From: Lachnospiraceae oral taxon 107 str. F0167
Lineage (GTDB): Bacteria > Bacillota > Clostridia > Lachnospirales > Lachnospiraceae
DNA: 64,000 bases
Direction of reading: 5' to 3'
Assembly: GCA_000209465.1 (NCBI GenBank)
Contig: GL890586.1
Location: 1 to 64,000 of the forward strand
The notes beneath the pieces were generated by a model. That model was not told where the DNA came from, made no database searches, and saw only the letters and a program-made list of their open reading frames with translations. Shown piece after piece: positions 1 to 8,687 of this stretch. A program made the translations under genes and the position numbers. Positions within the stretch are counted from its first letter, which is position 1; every line of letters starts with the position of its first letter.

Positions 1-513
<513 letters not shown>

Positions 514-574
514 AAAAGATAGGAAAATTTATAATGTATAAAATGCAGTTTGGTAGGCAGTTTTGAAGGTACAT

Positions 575-647
575 GCGCGAGTGGCTCAGTTGGTGGAGTA
601 CGACCTTGCCAAGGTCGGGGTCGCGGGTTCGAGTCCCGTCTCGCGCT
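575..647 (+). tRNA. tRNA-Gly (anticodon GCC)
   Basis: A 73-nt cloverleaf: acceptor stem GCGCGAG pairing with CTCGCGC, D arm GTGGCTCAGTTGGTGGAGT, anticodon loop CTTGCCAAG reading GCC, and T arm GGGTTCGAGTCCC. CCA is not encoded. It lies about 60 nt after the 23S rRNA and is probably the last gene of the rRNA operon. Confidence 0.96.
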
Positions 648-652
648 CTTTT

Positions 653-679
653 AGAAGTCTTTTTTAAGACTTCTTTTTT
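653..679 (+). terminator. Intrinsic terminator of the rRNA-tRNA operon
   Basis: A perfect 9-bp stem, AGAAGTCTT with AAGACTTCT, closes a TTTT loop and is followed by a run of T. It sits directly after tRNA-Gly. From here to the perR promoter (about 680-850) I see no gene. Confidence 0.9.
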
Positions 680-852
680 ATTATATGTAAAACAACATAC
701 TTTTCTAAATAGTAAAATCACAAATCCTGCCCACACCGGAAAGGATATATTATATGCACATGTAAGCAGTAATGATAAAAGTCTTTAAAGATATAAAACC
801 TCATACTTTATGTATAAAAAAACAAACATAAGATATAATGCAATATTTTTTC

Positions 853-899
853 TTGACATTGGTGTATGAGGTGATATACTTAAATAGTAATGATTCTTA
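853..899 (+). promoter_or_regulatory. perR promoter with overlapping Per box
   Basis: The -35 TTGACA (853-858) and -10 TATACT (875-880) are 16 bp apart. Immediately downstream, 885-899 reads TAGTAATGATTCTTA, matching the Bacillus PerR box TTATAATNATTATAA at about 11 of 14 fixed positions. The box covers the expected transcription start, which is the usual layout for autorepression by PerR. Confidence 0.75.
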
Positions 900-918
900 T
901 TTTTAGAAAGGGATATAC

Positions 919-1335
919 ATGAAGGATCTAAAATACAGTAGACAAAGGGAGGCTATCTTAGACAACTTGAAGTCTAGAGTCGATCATCCTACAGCTGATA
1001 TGCTCTTTCAGTCACTACGAAAAGATGATCCTAAGATTAGCTTAGGCACTGTTTATCGAAACCTCGGATTGCTCGCCGAGCTTGGTCGGATAAACAAGAT
1101 TTCCGGTCAAAACGGAATCGAAAGGTATGATTATAATACCACCGAACATTATCATTTTTCATGTAAGGCGTGTTCAAAGCTCATTGATTTGCCTGCCGAT
1201 ATCGTTAAAGATTTAAACGATAAGGCGATGCACAGTGATATAGGTATGGTAGAAAATCATTCACTTATTTTTTATGGCTATTGTAAGGAATGCTATCAAA
1301 AAATGCTCTATATGGATTCAAAAAAGGCTGTTTAG
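919..1335 (+). CDS. perR: Fur-family peroxide-stress regulator (PerR-like)
   Basis: A 138-residue Fur-family metalloregulator. The N-terminal winged helix (about residues 1-80) carries the typical SLGTVYRNL recognition helix. The C-terminal dimer and metal domain has HYHF followed by CKAC and a second CKEC pair, together forming the structural Cys4 zinc site. In PerR proteins a second site binds Fe/Mn and senses peroxide through histidine oxidation. PerR is preferred over Fur because the gene stands directly before rubrerythrin, a classic PerR target in clostridia, and carries a Per-box-like operator on its own promoter. A ribosome binding site (AGAAAGGG) precedes the ATG. The metal preference itself cannot be read from sequence alone. 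Confidence 0.85.
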   Translation: MKDLKYSRQREAILDNLKSRVDHPTADMLFQSLRKDDPKISLGTVYRNLGLLAELGRINKISGQNGIERYDYNTTEHYHFSCKACSKLIDLPADIVKDLNDKAMHSDIGMVENHSLIFYGYCKECYQKMLYMDSKKAV

Positions 1336-1407
1336 TCTTTGAATCCGTGTTGGTGGTGTTTCATACAAATATAGTAACAATTTGATATTTATTAGGAGGA
1401 AATTTTT

Positions 1408-1944
1408 ATGTCAAAGTACGCAGGAACAAAAACAGAGAAGAACTTAATGGACGCATTTGCAGGTGAGTCTCAGGCTAGAAATAAGTATACATATTACGCT
1501 TCAGTAGCTAAGAAGGCAGGATATGAGCAGATGGCAGCCCTTTACCTTGAGACAGCAGAGCAGGAGAAGGAGCATGCAAAAATGTGGTTTAAGGAGTTCC
1601 ACGGTATAGGAACACCTGAAGAGAACCTTGTTGATGCGGCAGCAGGAGAGAACTTTGAGTGGACAGATATGTATGCTCGTATGGCAAGAGAAGCAAGAGA
1701 AGAAGGATTTGAGGCTCTTGCAAAGAAGTTTGAGCTTGTAGCAAAGGTTGAGGCAAGCCATGAGAAGAGATATCTTCAGCTTCTTGAGCATTTAAAGAAT
1801 GATGGAACTTTCAAGGGAGACGCTCCTCTTGGATGGAAGTGCCGTAACTGTGGATATATCCATGAGGGTGCTGATGCTCCTACAGTATGTCCATGTTGTG
1901 CTCATCCACAGGCTTACTTTGAGAGAATGACTGTAAACTACTAA
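1408..1944 (+). CDS. rbr: Rubrerythrin
   Basis: A 178-residue rubrerythrin, a cytoplasmic non-haem diiron peroxidase that reduces hydrogen peroxide in anaerobes using electrons passed through its rubredoxin domain. The N-terminal four-helix ferritin-like domain (about 1-140) supplies the diiron ligands in motifs such as FAGESQARNKYTYY, ETAEQEKEHA and EASHEKRY. The C-terminal rubredoxin domain (about 142-178) has two Cys pairs, CRNC and CPCC, binding one Fe. The length is normal for the family. AGGAGG precedes the ATG. It lies 72 nt after perR, so both probably answer to peroxide. A strong terminator follows. Confidence 0.97.
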   Translation: MSKYAGTKTEKNLMDAFAGESQARNKYTYYASVAKKAGYEQMAALYLETAEQEKEHAKMWFKEFHGIGTPEENLVDAAAGENFEWTDMYARMAREAREEGFEALAKKFELVAKVEASHEKRYLQLLEHLKNDGTFKGDAPLGWKCRNCGYIHEGADAPTVCPCCAHPQAYFERMTVNY

Positions 1945-1989
1945 TCTTATAGTAGATATAGGATCTTAAAATTAGGTATAAATTAAAAG

Positions 1990-2020
1990 GCTCCCCGACT
2001 GCCCGAATCGGGGAGCTTTT
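1990..2020 (+). terminator. Intrinsic terminator after rubrerythrin
   Basis: The stem GCTCCCCGA/TCGGGGAGC (9 bp, GC-rich) encloses a 9-nt loop and is followed by TTTTTAA. It ends the perR-rbr unit. Confidence 0.93.
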
Positions 2021-2149
2021 TAATATTTAATGCAACTATAGTCAAATGCAGTAAAGATGTGATATAATAATATGTATTGTTTTATGATAGAGAGAAGGCA
2101 AGCTAAACTTGCTATTATTAAAACGAAATAAAATATTTTGGAGGTCAAT

Positions 2150-2848
2150 ATGGCAGAAGAGACAATGAAAGATTTTGAGAAGGAGCTTGAAGAGTCATAT
2201 AAGAATATGGACACAAAAGAGGATCCGGAAGCAGGCAAGTGGGATGTCTTTGAAAAGATGCTAACCGAAAAAACAGTATCAAAGGTTAAAATCACAGAGG
2301 TTGTTAAGGGTGGATGTATTGCATTTCTTGAGGAAGTAAGAGCATTTATACCGGCAAGCCAGCTATCAACACAGTATGTAGAGAATCTTGACGAGTTCCT
2401 AGGAAAGAGCCTTGAAGTTATTGTAATTACCGCAGAGCCTGCAAAGAAGAAACTTGTTCTTAGTCACAGAGCAATAGAGAAGGAAGAGGCTAAGAAGGAG
2501 AGACAGGCAAAATTTGACAGTGTAAAAGTAGGTGATGTTCTTGAGGGTAAAGTAGACTCAATCAAGGACTATGGTGCATTTATAGATCTTGGAGACGGAA
2601 TTTCAGGATTATTACATGTATCTCAGATTTCAAATCAGAGAGTAAAGAACCCTGCAGCTGTACTTAAAGAGGGTGAGACTGTAAAGGTAAAAGTTACAGG
2701 AATAAAAGACGGTAAGATTTCACTTTCAAAGAAGGCACTTGAGGAGAATGTAGAGCCTAAGGATCCTTCAAAGGGATTTAAGTATGTTGAAAAAGGTGTT
2801 GCATCAACATCTTTGGCAGGATTGTTAAAGGACATAAAATTAGACTAG
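2150..2848 (+). CDS. S1 RNA-binding domain protein
   Basis: A 232-residue protein with two S1 OB-fold repeats after an acidic N-terminal stretch. Repeat 1 spans about residues 48-115 (VVKGGCIAFLEEVRAFIPASQLS). Repeat 2 spans about 127-195 and has the typical VGDVLEGKVDSIKDYGAFI and GISGLLHVSQIS segments. S1 repeats bind single-stranded RNA, and Firmicute proteins of this shape resemble shortened ribosomal protein S1 homologues, so a role in translation or RNA handling is likely but unproven. The start at 2150 is chosen because GGAGG lies 5-9 nt upstream; an in-frame non-ATG start further upstream would swallow the ribosome binding site. It is followed after 12 nt by the M18 peptidase, probably in one transcript. 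Confidence 0.88.
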   Translation: MAEETMKDFEKELEESYKNMDTKEDPEAGKWDVFEKMLTEKTVSKVKITEVVKGGCIAFLEEVRAFIPASQLSTQYVENLDEFLGKSLEVIVITAEPAKKKLVLSHRAIEKEEAKKERQAKFDSVKVGDVLEGKVDSIKDYGAFIDLGDGISGLLHVSQISNQRVKNPAAVLKEGETVKVKVTGIKDGKISLSKKALEENVEPKDPSKGFKYVEKGVASTSLAGLLKDIKLD

Positions 2849-2860
2849 AGGAGGCTTCAT

Positions 2861-4255
2861 ATGTCAGAAAGTAAAGCAAAAGCTTTGCAAAAAGAACTTT
2901 CATTTGAATATCCTCATATAGCAAAAGTATCTCCTGAGCAAATAGCAAAAGCTCAGGAGTTTGCTAATGGTTATAAAGATTTTTTGAACAGGTCAAAGAC
3001 TGAAAGAGAAGTGGTAAATGAGGTTGTAAAATTGCTTGAAGCCAATGGATATACAGTTTTTGACCCTAAAAAGACTTATAAAGCCGGGGATAAAATATAT
3101 AAAGTAAACAGAAAAAAAGCAATACTTGCATCCACTATCGGTAGCGAGCCTATAAAGGAAGGAATAAGAATCAACGGAGCTCATATAGATTCTCCAAGAC
3201 TTGATCTCAGACCGAATCCGCTGTATGAAAAGAGTGAAATATCATATTTTAAAACTCATTACTATGGCGGAATCAGAAAGTATCAATGGGCAACTATACC
3301 GCTTTCCATGCATGGAGTGATCTTTAAAAAGGATGGAAGTTTTGTAGAGATAAATCTTGGTGAAGGCGAGGATGATCCGGTATTTTATATAAGTGATCTG
3401 CTCCCTCATCTTTCAAGCAAGCAGGATCAAAGAAAGCTGTCTGAGGGTATCAAGGGAGAGGAATTAAACATATTCCTGGGTACATTACCATTTGATGATA
3501 CCGATGATGTGAAGGATTCTGTAAAATTAAAGACTCTTGAGATCCTACACAATATGTATGGGATCACAGAGAGAGATTTTGCCAGAGCGGAGATAGAGTT
3601 TGTACCTGCAACAAAGGCAAGAGATATCGGACTCGACCGTTCACTTTTAGGCGGTTACGGACATGATGACAGAGTATGTGCATATCCTGCAATAATTGCA
3701 GAGATAGAGGCTAAGAATCCAAGATATACAACACTTACAATACTTGCGGATAAAGAAGAAATCGGTTCTGCGGGAAATACAGGTTTGCATTCGCATTTTG
3801 TATATGACTTTATAGAGTATTTATCAGAATGCTTCGGTGCGGATGTAAAGGAAGTATGTGAAAAGTCGGCATGTCTTTCATCAGATGTCAATGCGGCATT
3901 TGATCCTACATTCCCTGACGTGTTTGAGCCTAAGAACTCATCATATTTGAACAGGGGTTGTGTACTTACCAAGTATACAGGTTCCAGAGGAAAAGCAGGT
4001 TCATCAGATGCGAGTGCCGAATTTATGAATAAAGTTATATCAATAATGGAAGCAAATGATGTACATTGGCAGGTTGGAGAACTTGGCGCCCTTGATATAG
4101 GCGGCGGCGGAACTATTGCACAATATGTTGCAATGATGAATATAGATGTAGTAGATTTGGGAGTTCCCGTAATCTCTATGCATTCACCATATGAGGTGAT
4201 ATCTAAATTAGATTTATATAATACATATCTTGCATTTAAAGCATTTTATAAATGA
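2861..4255 (+). CDS. M18 family aspartyl aminopeptidase
   Basis: A 464-residue cytoplasmic zinc aminopeptidase of family M18, which removes acidic N-terminal residues from peptides. Metal-binding and catalytic segments are in order: GAHIDSPRLDLRP (first His and catalytic Asp), GYGHDDRVCAY (bridging Asp), ADKEEIGSAGNTG (catalytic Glu pair), LSSDVNAAFDP, and the last His in SMHSPYE near the C-terminus. Length is normal. GGAGG precedes the ATG. It is co-directional with the S1-domain gene (12-nt gap), suggesting co-transcription. Peptide recycling is the family role; specificity is not shown by the sequence. Confidence 0.92.
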   Translation: MSESKAKALQKELSFEYPHIAKVSPEQIAKAQEFANGYKDFLNRSKTEREVVNEVVKLLEANGYTVFDPKKTYKAGDKIYKVNRKKAILASTIGSEPIKEGIRINGAHIDSPRLDLRPNPLYEKSEISYFKTHYYGGIRKYQWATIPLSMHGVIFKKDGSFVEINLGEGEDDPVFYISDLLPHLSSKQDQRKLSEGIKGEELNIFLGTLPFDDTDDVKDSVKLKTLEILHNMYGITERDFARAEIEFVPATKARDIGLDRSLLGGYGHDDRVCAYPAIIAEIEAKNPRYTTLTILADKEEIGSAGNTGLHSHFVYDFIEYLSECFGADVKEVCEKSACLSSDVNAAFDPTFPDVFEPKNSSYLNRGCVLTKYTGSRGKAGSSDASAEFMNKVISIMEANDVHWQVGELGALDIGGGGTIAQYVAMMNIDVVDLGVPVISMHSPYEVISKLDLYNTYLAFKAFYK

Positions 4256-4296
4256 TTTAATTTAGTGATATAAGCAAGATGAAAGGTTTTTTATTT

Positions 4297-5466
4297 ATGA
4301 AATTAAAAAAGTTAGCTTTGATAGGTATGGTAGTTTTGGCAACAATGAGTGCTTGTGGAAAAAAGAGTACAGAAGAGAGCACTGAGACACAAACAACTGT
4401 AGAGGGAGAAACACAGGCAGATGCAGAAAGACCGAGTGAATACGGTAGTGCCGAACTTGGAACATATAAGGGTGTTGAAATACCCAATATAGATATAAGC
4501 GTAAGTGACGCAGATGTTGAGTCACAGATAAACACAGAGTTATTACAGGATCCGGATGTAGCTGAGGTAACAGACAGGGCTGTACAGGAAGGTGATACAG
4601 TAAATATAGATTACGTCGGAACAAAGGATGGCGTGGCTTTTGACGGAGGCACAGCTTCAGGATATGATTTAGTTATCGGAAGCCATACCTTTATTGAAGG
4701 ATTTGAGAGTGGACTTATAGGCCACAATATCGGTGAAGATGTAAAGCTTGATCTTACATTCCCGAAAGACTACGGCAATGAAGAATTAGCAGGAGCGGCT
4801 GTAGTTTTTGATGTAAAGATAAATAAAATATCGGTATCAACACCGGCAGCACTTACAGATGAGTGGGTAAACAGACATACTAACGGTGCGCAGACTACAG
4901 TTGATGCTTACAAAGCATTGGTGAGAACCAATCTTGAGGAACAAAGAAAGAAGAGCGCAGAATCACAGGACCAATATAATGCATTAACTGCAGCAGTGCA
5001 AAATGCAAAATTTAAGATGAATGATGCAGCTATTGAATATGAATACAACAATAGCTTTAAGCCTATAGAAGCAATGCTTACACAGTACAATATGACTCTT
5101 GATGATTATGCAAAGGCTTACGGCATGACAGGCGACGGACTAAAAACCGAACTTAGAAATCAGGCTGAAAACTTTGTAAAGCAGACTATTCTTATAAGAG
5201 AAGTATATAAGAAAGAGAAGATGTCCCTTACAGATGCCGATTATCAATTGATAGTTGATATGAATGGCGGAACCATGACCAAGGATGAACTTATAAAGAA
5301 AAACGGTCAGGACAATGTTGATGAGATTGCAAAGGCGTATAAGGTTGTTAATTTCCTTGTAGAGAATGCTAAAAGAAGTGATGTAACAGTAAGTATCACA
5401 GGAGAGACTTTAAGCGGCGGAGAAGGTGAAAGTACTACAGCTGAAAGTAGTAAGGCTGCACAATAA
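4297..5466 (+). CDS. Exported trigger-factor-like peptidyl-prolyl isomerase lipoprotein
   Basis: A 389-residue predicted lipoprotein. A basic, hydrophobic signal (MKLKKLALIG...) ends in the lipobox MSAC, with the lipidated Cys near residue 20, followed by a Ser/Thr/Glu-rich linker. Residues about 85-185 form an FKBP-type isomerase domain (EGDTVNIDYVGT, IEGFESGLIGHNIGED). The remainder resembles the helical chaperone arm of trigger factor. The ribosome-binding N-terminal domain of cytosolic trigger factor is replaced by the signal peptide, so the protein probably folds secreted substrates outside the membrane. The start at 4297 is preferred over 4279 because it gives a normal signal peptide and has GAAAGG upstream. 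It overlaps the next gene by one base. Confidence 0.86.
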   Translation: MKLKKLALIGMVVLATMSACGKKSTEESTETQTTVEGETQADAERPSEYGSAELGTYKGVEIPNIDISVSDADVESQINTELLQDPDVAEVTDRAVQEGDTVNIDYVGTKDGVAFDGGTASGYDLVIGSHTFIEGFESGLIGHNIGEDVKLDLTFPKDYGNEELAGAAVVFDVKINKISVSTPAALTDEWVNRHTNGAQTTVDAYKALVRTNLEEQRKKSAESQDQYNALTAAVQNAKFKMNDAAIEYEYNNSFKPIEAMLTQYNMTLDDYAKAYGMTGDGLKTELRNQAENFVKQTILIREVYKKEKMSLTDADYQLIVDMNGGTMTKDELIKKNGQDNVDEIAKAYKVVNFLVENAKRSDVTVSITGETLSGGEGESTTAESSKAAQ

Positions 5467-6263
5467 TGAAAGTACTATTCTTTGACATAGATGGAACTCT
5501 GATTGATAATGAAACAAAGCAGGTTCCAAAATCCGCATTAAAGGCTATAAAAGAGGCTAGAGAGGCAGGGCATTTAACATTTATCAATACAGGAAGAGTG
5601 GAATGTATAATAGAAAATATTAAAAACAGATTTAATATGGACGGTTATATATGTGGATGCGGAACACAAATAGTCATTGGTGATAAGACCATCTTTGAAA
5701 AGAGGATAGAACATAACAGATGTATTGAAATAAAAAGGCTGCTAAAGAAGTATAATCTTGACGGCATACTGGAGGCAAGGCAGGGAATTTATTTTCCTGC
5801 CAAACCTTTTGTATATCCTGAAATAACAGAGAGAATATATGACGCAATGTGTTCTGTTATAGAGCCGTCTTTAGGAGAATTTGACAGGAATGACTATGAA
5901 TTTGATAAATTCTGTATTATAGAGGATCCGAGATTTTCAAGAAGTGATATAAAATCTTTTATTGATGAATGTCAGGATTTTGATATAATAGACCGTGGTG
6001 CAGGTTTTTATGAATGTGTACCAAACCCTTGTTCAAAGGGGAAAGCGGTGCTTCAAGTGCTTGATTATTACAATATAGCATTGGAAGATGCTTATGTATT
6101 TGGGGATAGTATGAATGATTTGCCTATGTTTACCTGTGGTGTAAAAAACAGAATACTGCTTGGTGAACATGATACGGCATTGGAAGAATATGCTACATAC
6201 TTTGCAAAAAAAGTATCGGAAGATGGAATATATTTGTCAATGAAGGAATTAAATCTTATATAA
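5466..6263 (+). CDS. Cof-type HAD-family phosphatase
   Basis: A 265-residue haloacid dehalogenase-superfamily hydrolase of the Cof (IIB) type. Motif I FDIDGTLI holds the nucleophile Asp at residues 7-14, Thr of motif II is in INTGR, the conserved Lys is in CSKGKAV, and motif IV is GDSMNDLPMF. The cap domain lies between. These enzymes dephosphorylate sugar phosphates or flavin and pyridoxal phosphates; the substrate cannot be inferred here. The ATG overlaps the stop of the preceding lipoprotein gene (TAATG), indicating translational coupling, with no obvious functional link. Confidence 0.9.
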   Translation: MKVLFFDIDGTLIDNETKQVPKSALKAIKEAREAGHLTFINTGRVECIIENIKNRFNMDGYICGCGTQIVIGDKTIFEKRIEHNRCIEIKRLLKKYNLDGILEARQGIYFPAKPFVYPEITERIYDAMCSVIEPSLGEFDRNDYEFDKFCIIEDPRFSRSDIKSFIDECQDFDIIDRGAGFYECVPNPCSKGKAVLQVLDYYNIALEDAYVFGDSMNDLPMFTCGVKNRILLGEHDTALEEYATYFAKKVSEDGIYLSMKELNLI

Positions 6264-6294
6264 ATCTTCATTGAACTTAGTATTTGGAGAAATT

Positions 6295-6999
6295 ATGTTT
6301 TTTAAGGATGTTTGGAAGGATGTACAGGCGGTAAAGGAGAGAGATCCGGCAGCCAGAAGTGCATTTGAAGTTTTATTTTTATATCAAGGTATCCATGCTC
6401 TTATTATGCACAGGATTGCACATTGGTTTTATAAAAAGCATATGTTTTTTATAGCAAGATGGATATCACAGATTTCAAGATTTTTTACATTGATAGAAAT
6501 TCATCCGGGAGCCGAAATAGGCACGGGGGTACTTATAGATCATGGTGTAGGTGTTGTAATAGGAGAGACAGCTGTTGTCGGTGATAATTGTACTCTGTAT
6601 CAGGGTGTAACTTTGGGAGGTGTAGGAACTGCCAAGGGAAAGCGACATCCTACTCTCGGTAAAAATGTAATGGTGGGTGCAGGTGCAAAGATTCTTGGCT
6701 CATTTGAGGTAGGAGATAATGCCTCTATTGGAGCAAATTCAGTTTTGCTAAAACCTTTGGAAAGTCATTCTACAGCAGTAGGTATACCTGCTAAACCTGT
6801 AAAACTCAATGGACAGTCGGTGGAGAAAAAACATAAATTGGCGCAGGTAAATGCCGATATTTCTAAACTGGCAGAGACTATAGATATACTTAATGTGAAA
6901 CTAGGTCAAATGGAAGAACTTTTAAGGTCAAATGGTATTGATACAAGTATTTTTGAAAATGACAGAGATACCATGGAGTTTACCGATTGGATAATTTAA
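6295..6999 (+). CDS. cysE: Serine O-acetyltransferase
   Basis: A 234-residue CysE, which transfers acetyl from acetyl-CoA to L-serine, the first step of cysteine synthesis. The N-terminal helical domain (FFKDVWKDVQAVKERDPAARS) leads into left-handed beta-helix hexapeptide repeats with the conserved IHPGAEIGTGVLIDHG and VGDNCTLYQGVTLGG segments; the catalytic His/Asp pair is in this region. A coiled-coil-like C-terminal tail follows. The ATG at 6295 has GGAG upstream; an earlier in-frame TTG at 6271 has no ribosome binding site. No T-box or other cysteine-responsive leader is visible. The stop overlaps the next start (TAATG). Confidence 0.94.
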   Translation: MFFKDVWKDVQAVKERDPAARSAFEVLFLYQGIHALIMHRIAHWFYKKHMFFIARWISQISRFFTLIEIHPGAEIGTGVLIDHGVGVVIGETAVVGDNCTLYQGVTLGGVGTAKGKRHPTLGKNVMVGAGAKILGSFEVGDNASIGANSVLLKPLESHSTAVGIPAKPVKLNGQSVEKKHKLAQVNADISKLAETIDILNVKLGQMEELLRSNGIDTSIFENDRDTMEFTDWII

Positions 7000-7334
7000 T
7001 GAAAGCGAAATTAAATGCAGGCAGCAGACGGTTGGGAGTCGGGTATTCGATTTCCGATCTGTCTGCTTTTTTAGAAGAAAAGGCATTCATATATTTACTT
7101 AGATGTAATGACAACAGTTTATACTGTGGCTGGAGCAGTGATATAATAAAAAGATTAAAATCACATAATGCAGGAACCGGTGCAAAGTACACAAGAGCCA
7201 AATTACCGGTGAAATTAGTATATTTTGAGGTATATGAAGATAAAATACAGGCGATGAAAAGAGAGTATGAAATAAAACAATTGACCAAGCTTGAAAAGGA
7301 AATTTTAATAGATGGATATAAAAATATTATATGA
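6999..7334 (+). CDS. GIY-YIG domain endonuclease-like protein
   Basis: A 111-residue member of the small UPF0213/GIY-YIG group. The nuclease core starts near residue 29: AFIYLLRCNDNSLYCGWSSD (the GIY...YIG equivalents with the conserved Arg downstream in IIKRLKSHN), then GTGAKYTR and the usual C-terminal AMKREYEIKQLTK. Family members act on nucleic acids, but no function is established for this small group. The ATG overlaps the cysE stop. The first 28 residues are unlike the family, which normally begins just before the core, and their DNA forms a terminator-like hairpin (7023-7072). The true start is therefore uncertain. The 3' end overlaps the pseudouridine synthase gene by 23 nt. Confidence 0.82.
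   Translation: MKAKLNAGSRRLGVGYSISDLSAFLEEKAFIYLLRCNDNSLYCGWSSDIIKRLKSHNAGTGAKYTRAKLPVKLVYFEVYEDKIQAMKREYEIKQLTKLEKEILIDGYKNII
7023..7072 (+). terminator. Terminator-like hairpin inside the GIY-YIG 5' coding region
   Basis: AGCAGAC (7023-7029) pairs with GTCTGCT (7061-7067), with a second inner stem TCGG/CCGA, followed directly by six T. It resembles an intrinsic terminator for cysE, but lies inside the reading frame of the next gene. Confidence 0.5.
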
Positions 7335-7962
7335 GGATGAAGATATTATAGTTGCAGTAAAGCCCAGAGGAATATCAAGCCAGTCAAGCAGCGGATTTGA
7401 GGATGATATGGTAAGTTTATTAAAAAAACATCTGGGTAAGGATGCTTATATAGGTGTGATACACAGACTTGATAAACCGGTTTATGGAATAATACTATAT
7501 GGCAAGACCAAAGTTGCCACAGAGATTTTAAGCAATGAACTCAGAAAAAAGAATATAGAAAAAACTTATGAGGCTTTAGTGGAAGGTCTACCTGAAAATA
7601 AAGAAGGAGAGCTTAGAGATTATCTGAAAAAATACGATAATAATATAAGTAAGGTGGTTGATAAAAACACTCCGGGAGCAAAAGAATCTGTTTTAAAGTA
7701 CAGTGTGGAGGAATCATATCAAAGAGATGATACTTTTATTACAAGGCTTAGAATAAATTTATTGACGGGGAGGAATCATCAGATAAGACTACAATGTGCA
7801 GCACATGGATTCCCACTATTCGGTGACTTTAAATACAATAAAAGGCTTCAAAAACAAAGACTTGAGTATGATAAAGTACTTGCCTTGGCAGCTGTAGAAC
7901 TTAGATTTAAGCACCCGAAAACAAAGGAAAAATTAATTTATAAAATTGATGCGGATTTTTAA
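7312..7962 (+). CDS. RluA-family pseudouridine synthase
   Basis: A 216-residue RNA pseudouridine synthase of the RluA family. The catalytic aspartate is in IHRLDKPVYGIILYGKT (about residues 45-62), the LTGRNHQIRLQ segment near 150-160 matches the conserved RluA motif, and the N-terminal IKILYEDEDIIVAVKP is typical. There is no N-terminal S4 domain, unlike RluD, so it resembles the short RluA/TruC-like types that modify rRNA or tRNA. In the catalytic motif, the usual SG after the two variable residues is YG. It overlaps the GIY-YIG gene and is probably translated with it. Confidence 0.9.
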   Translation: MDIKILYEDEDIIVAVKPRGISSQSSSGFEDDMVSLLKKHLGKDAYIGVIHRLDKPVYGIILYGKTKVATEILSNELRKKNIEKTYEALVEGLPENKEGELRDYLKKYDNNISKVVDKNTPGAKESVLKYSVEESYQRDDTFITRLRINLLTGRNHQIRLQCAAHGFPLFGDFKYNKRLQKQRLEYDKVLALAAVELRFKHPKTKEKLIYKIDADF

Positions 7963-7971
7963 AAAAAGCTA

Positions 7972-8015
7972 TTGACAAAGGCAGTATTAAGTGATAAAGT
8001 TAGGGAGTACTAACC
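7972..8015 (+). promoter_or_regulatory. Promoter with DtxR/IdeR-like iron box
   Basis: -35 TTGACA (7972-7977) and -10 TAAAGT (7995-8000) with 17-bp spacing. From 8000, TTAGG-5 nt-CTAACC forms an inverted repeat that matches the core of the DtxR/IdeR operator (TTAGGTTAGSCTAACC). It overlaps the transcription start, where an iron-bound repressor would block the DUF3793-flavodoxin operon. Confidence 0.6.
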
Positions 8016-8057
8016 AAGAGAAATAAAGTTTCTTTAATAAATAAAACGGAGGTAGGT

Positions 8058-8639
8058 ATGCCCGTTGAAATAGTAAAGAGGCTTGCATCGAATGACGAGA
8101 ATAATGTGGAGCTTAGGCTTATCATTCAAAATGCAGCAGTATTGAAGGGGAGAAGGATGTCCGGAATGCTCTTTTTGAATGACAAAGAGTTAGCCGTCAT
8201 AAGCAAAAAACTACATAATACAAACATCAGCTTGATGATTCTTTGTACTTGCAAGAAAAGACATTTGGTAATGCTTTACAGGGCAAATGAGTTAAAAGAG
8301 TATCTTAAAAGATCGGAGGTTAGTGATTATCTGAGAGAGTTCGGATATAGGAGAGATGATTTTATATCAAATCTTATTAGATTGCATCAGAGAATGAACG
8401 GCTTTTATAATAAGATTAAGGAGTTTCCTCATGAAGTAGGTATTTTCCTTGGGTATCCGATATGTGATATAAAGGGCTTCCTTGAAAATAAAGGGGAGAG
8501 GTATTTACATAGCGGGTATTGGAAGATATATGGAAATCTGGAGGAAACCAGAGAAAAGTTTTTAAGCTATGATGAGGCTAGAGAGATTGCTATCGACGAG
8601 TTTTTGGCCGGAAGAGGGCTGGAAAGCATTGCTTGTTGA
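8058..8639 (+). CDS. DUF3793 family protein
   Basis: A 193-residue cytoplasmic protein of family DUF3793, with no known enzymatic role. Recognisable features are the conserved Cys pair region LMILCTCKKRHLVMLYR and the C-terminal segment FPHEVGIFLGYPICDIKGF. Members of this family are commonly encoded beside flavodoxin and iron-transport genes in Clostridia, and the same pairing is seen here (49-nt gap to flavodoxin). The DtxR-like box upstream supports iron-limited expression. A strong GGAGG precedes the ATG. Confidence 0.83.
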   Translation: MPVEIVKRLASNDENNVELRLIIQNAAVLKGRRMSGMLFLNDKELAVISKKLHNTNISLMILCTCKKRHLVMLYRANELKEYLKRSEVSDYLREFGYRRDDFISNLIRLHQRMNGFYNKIKEFPHEVGIFLGYPICDIKGFLENKGERYLHSGYWKIYGNLEETREKFLSYDEAREIAIDEFLAGRGLESIAC

Positions 8640-8687
8640 TAATAGTTTATATGCCTATGAAAAATATTCTTTTGAAGGAGTAAAAAT

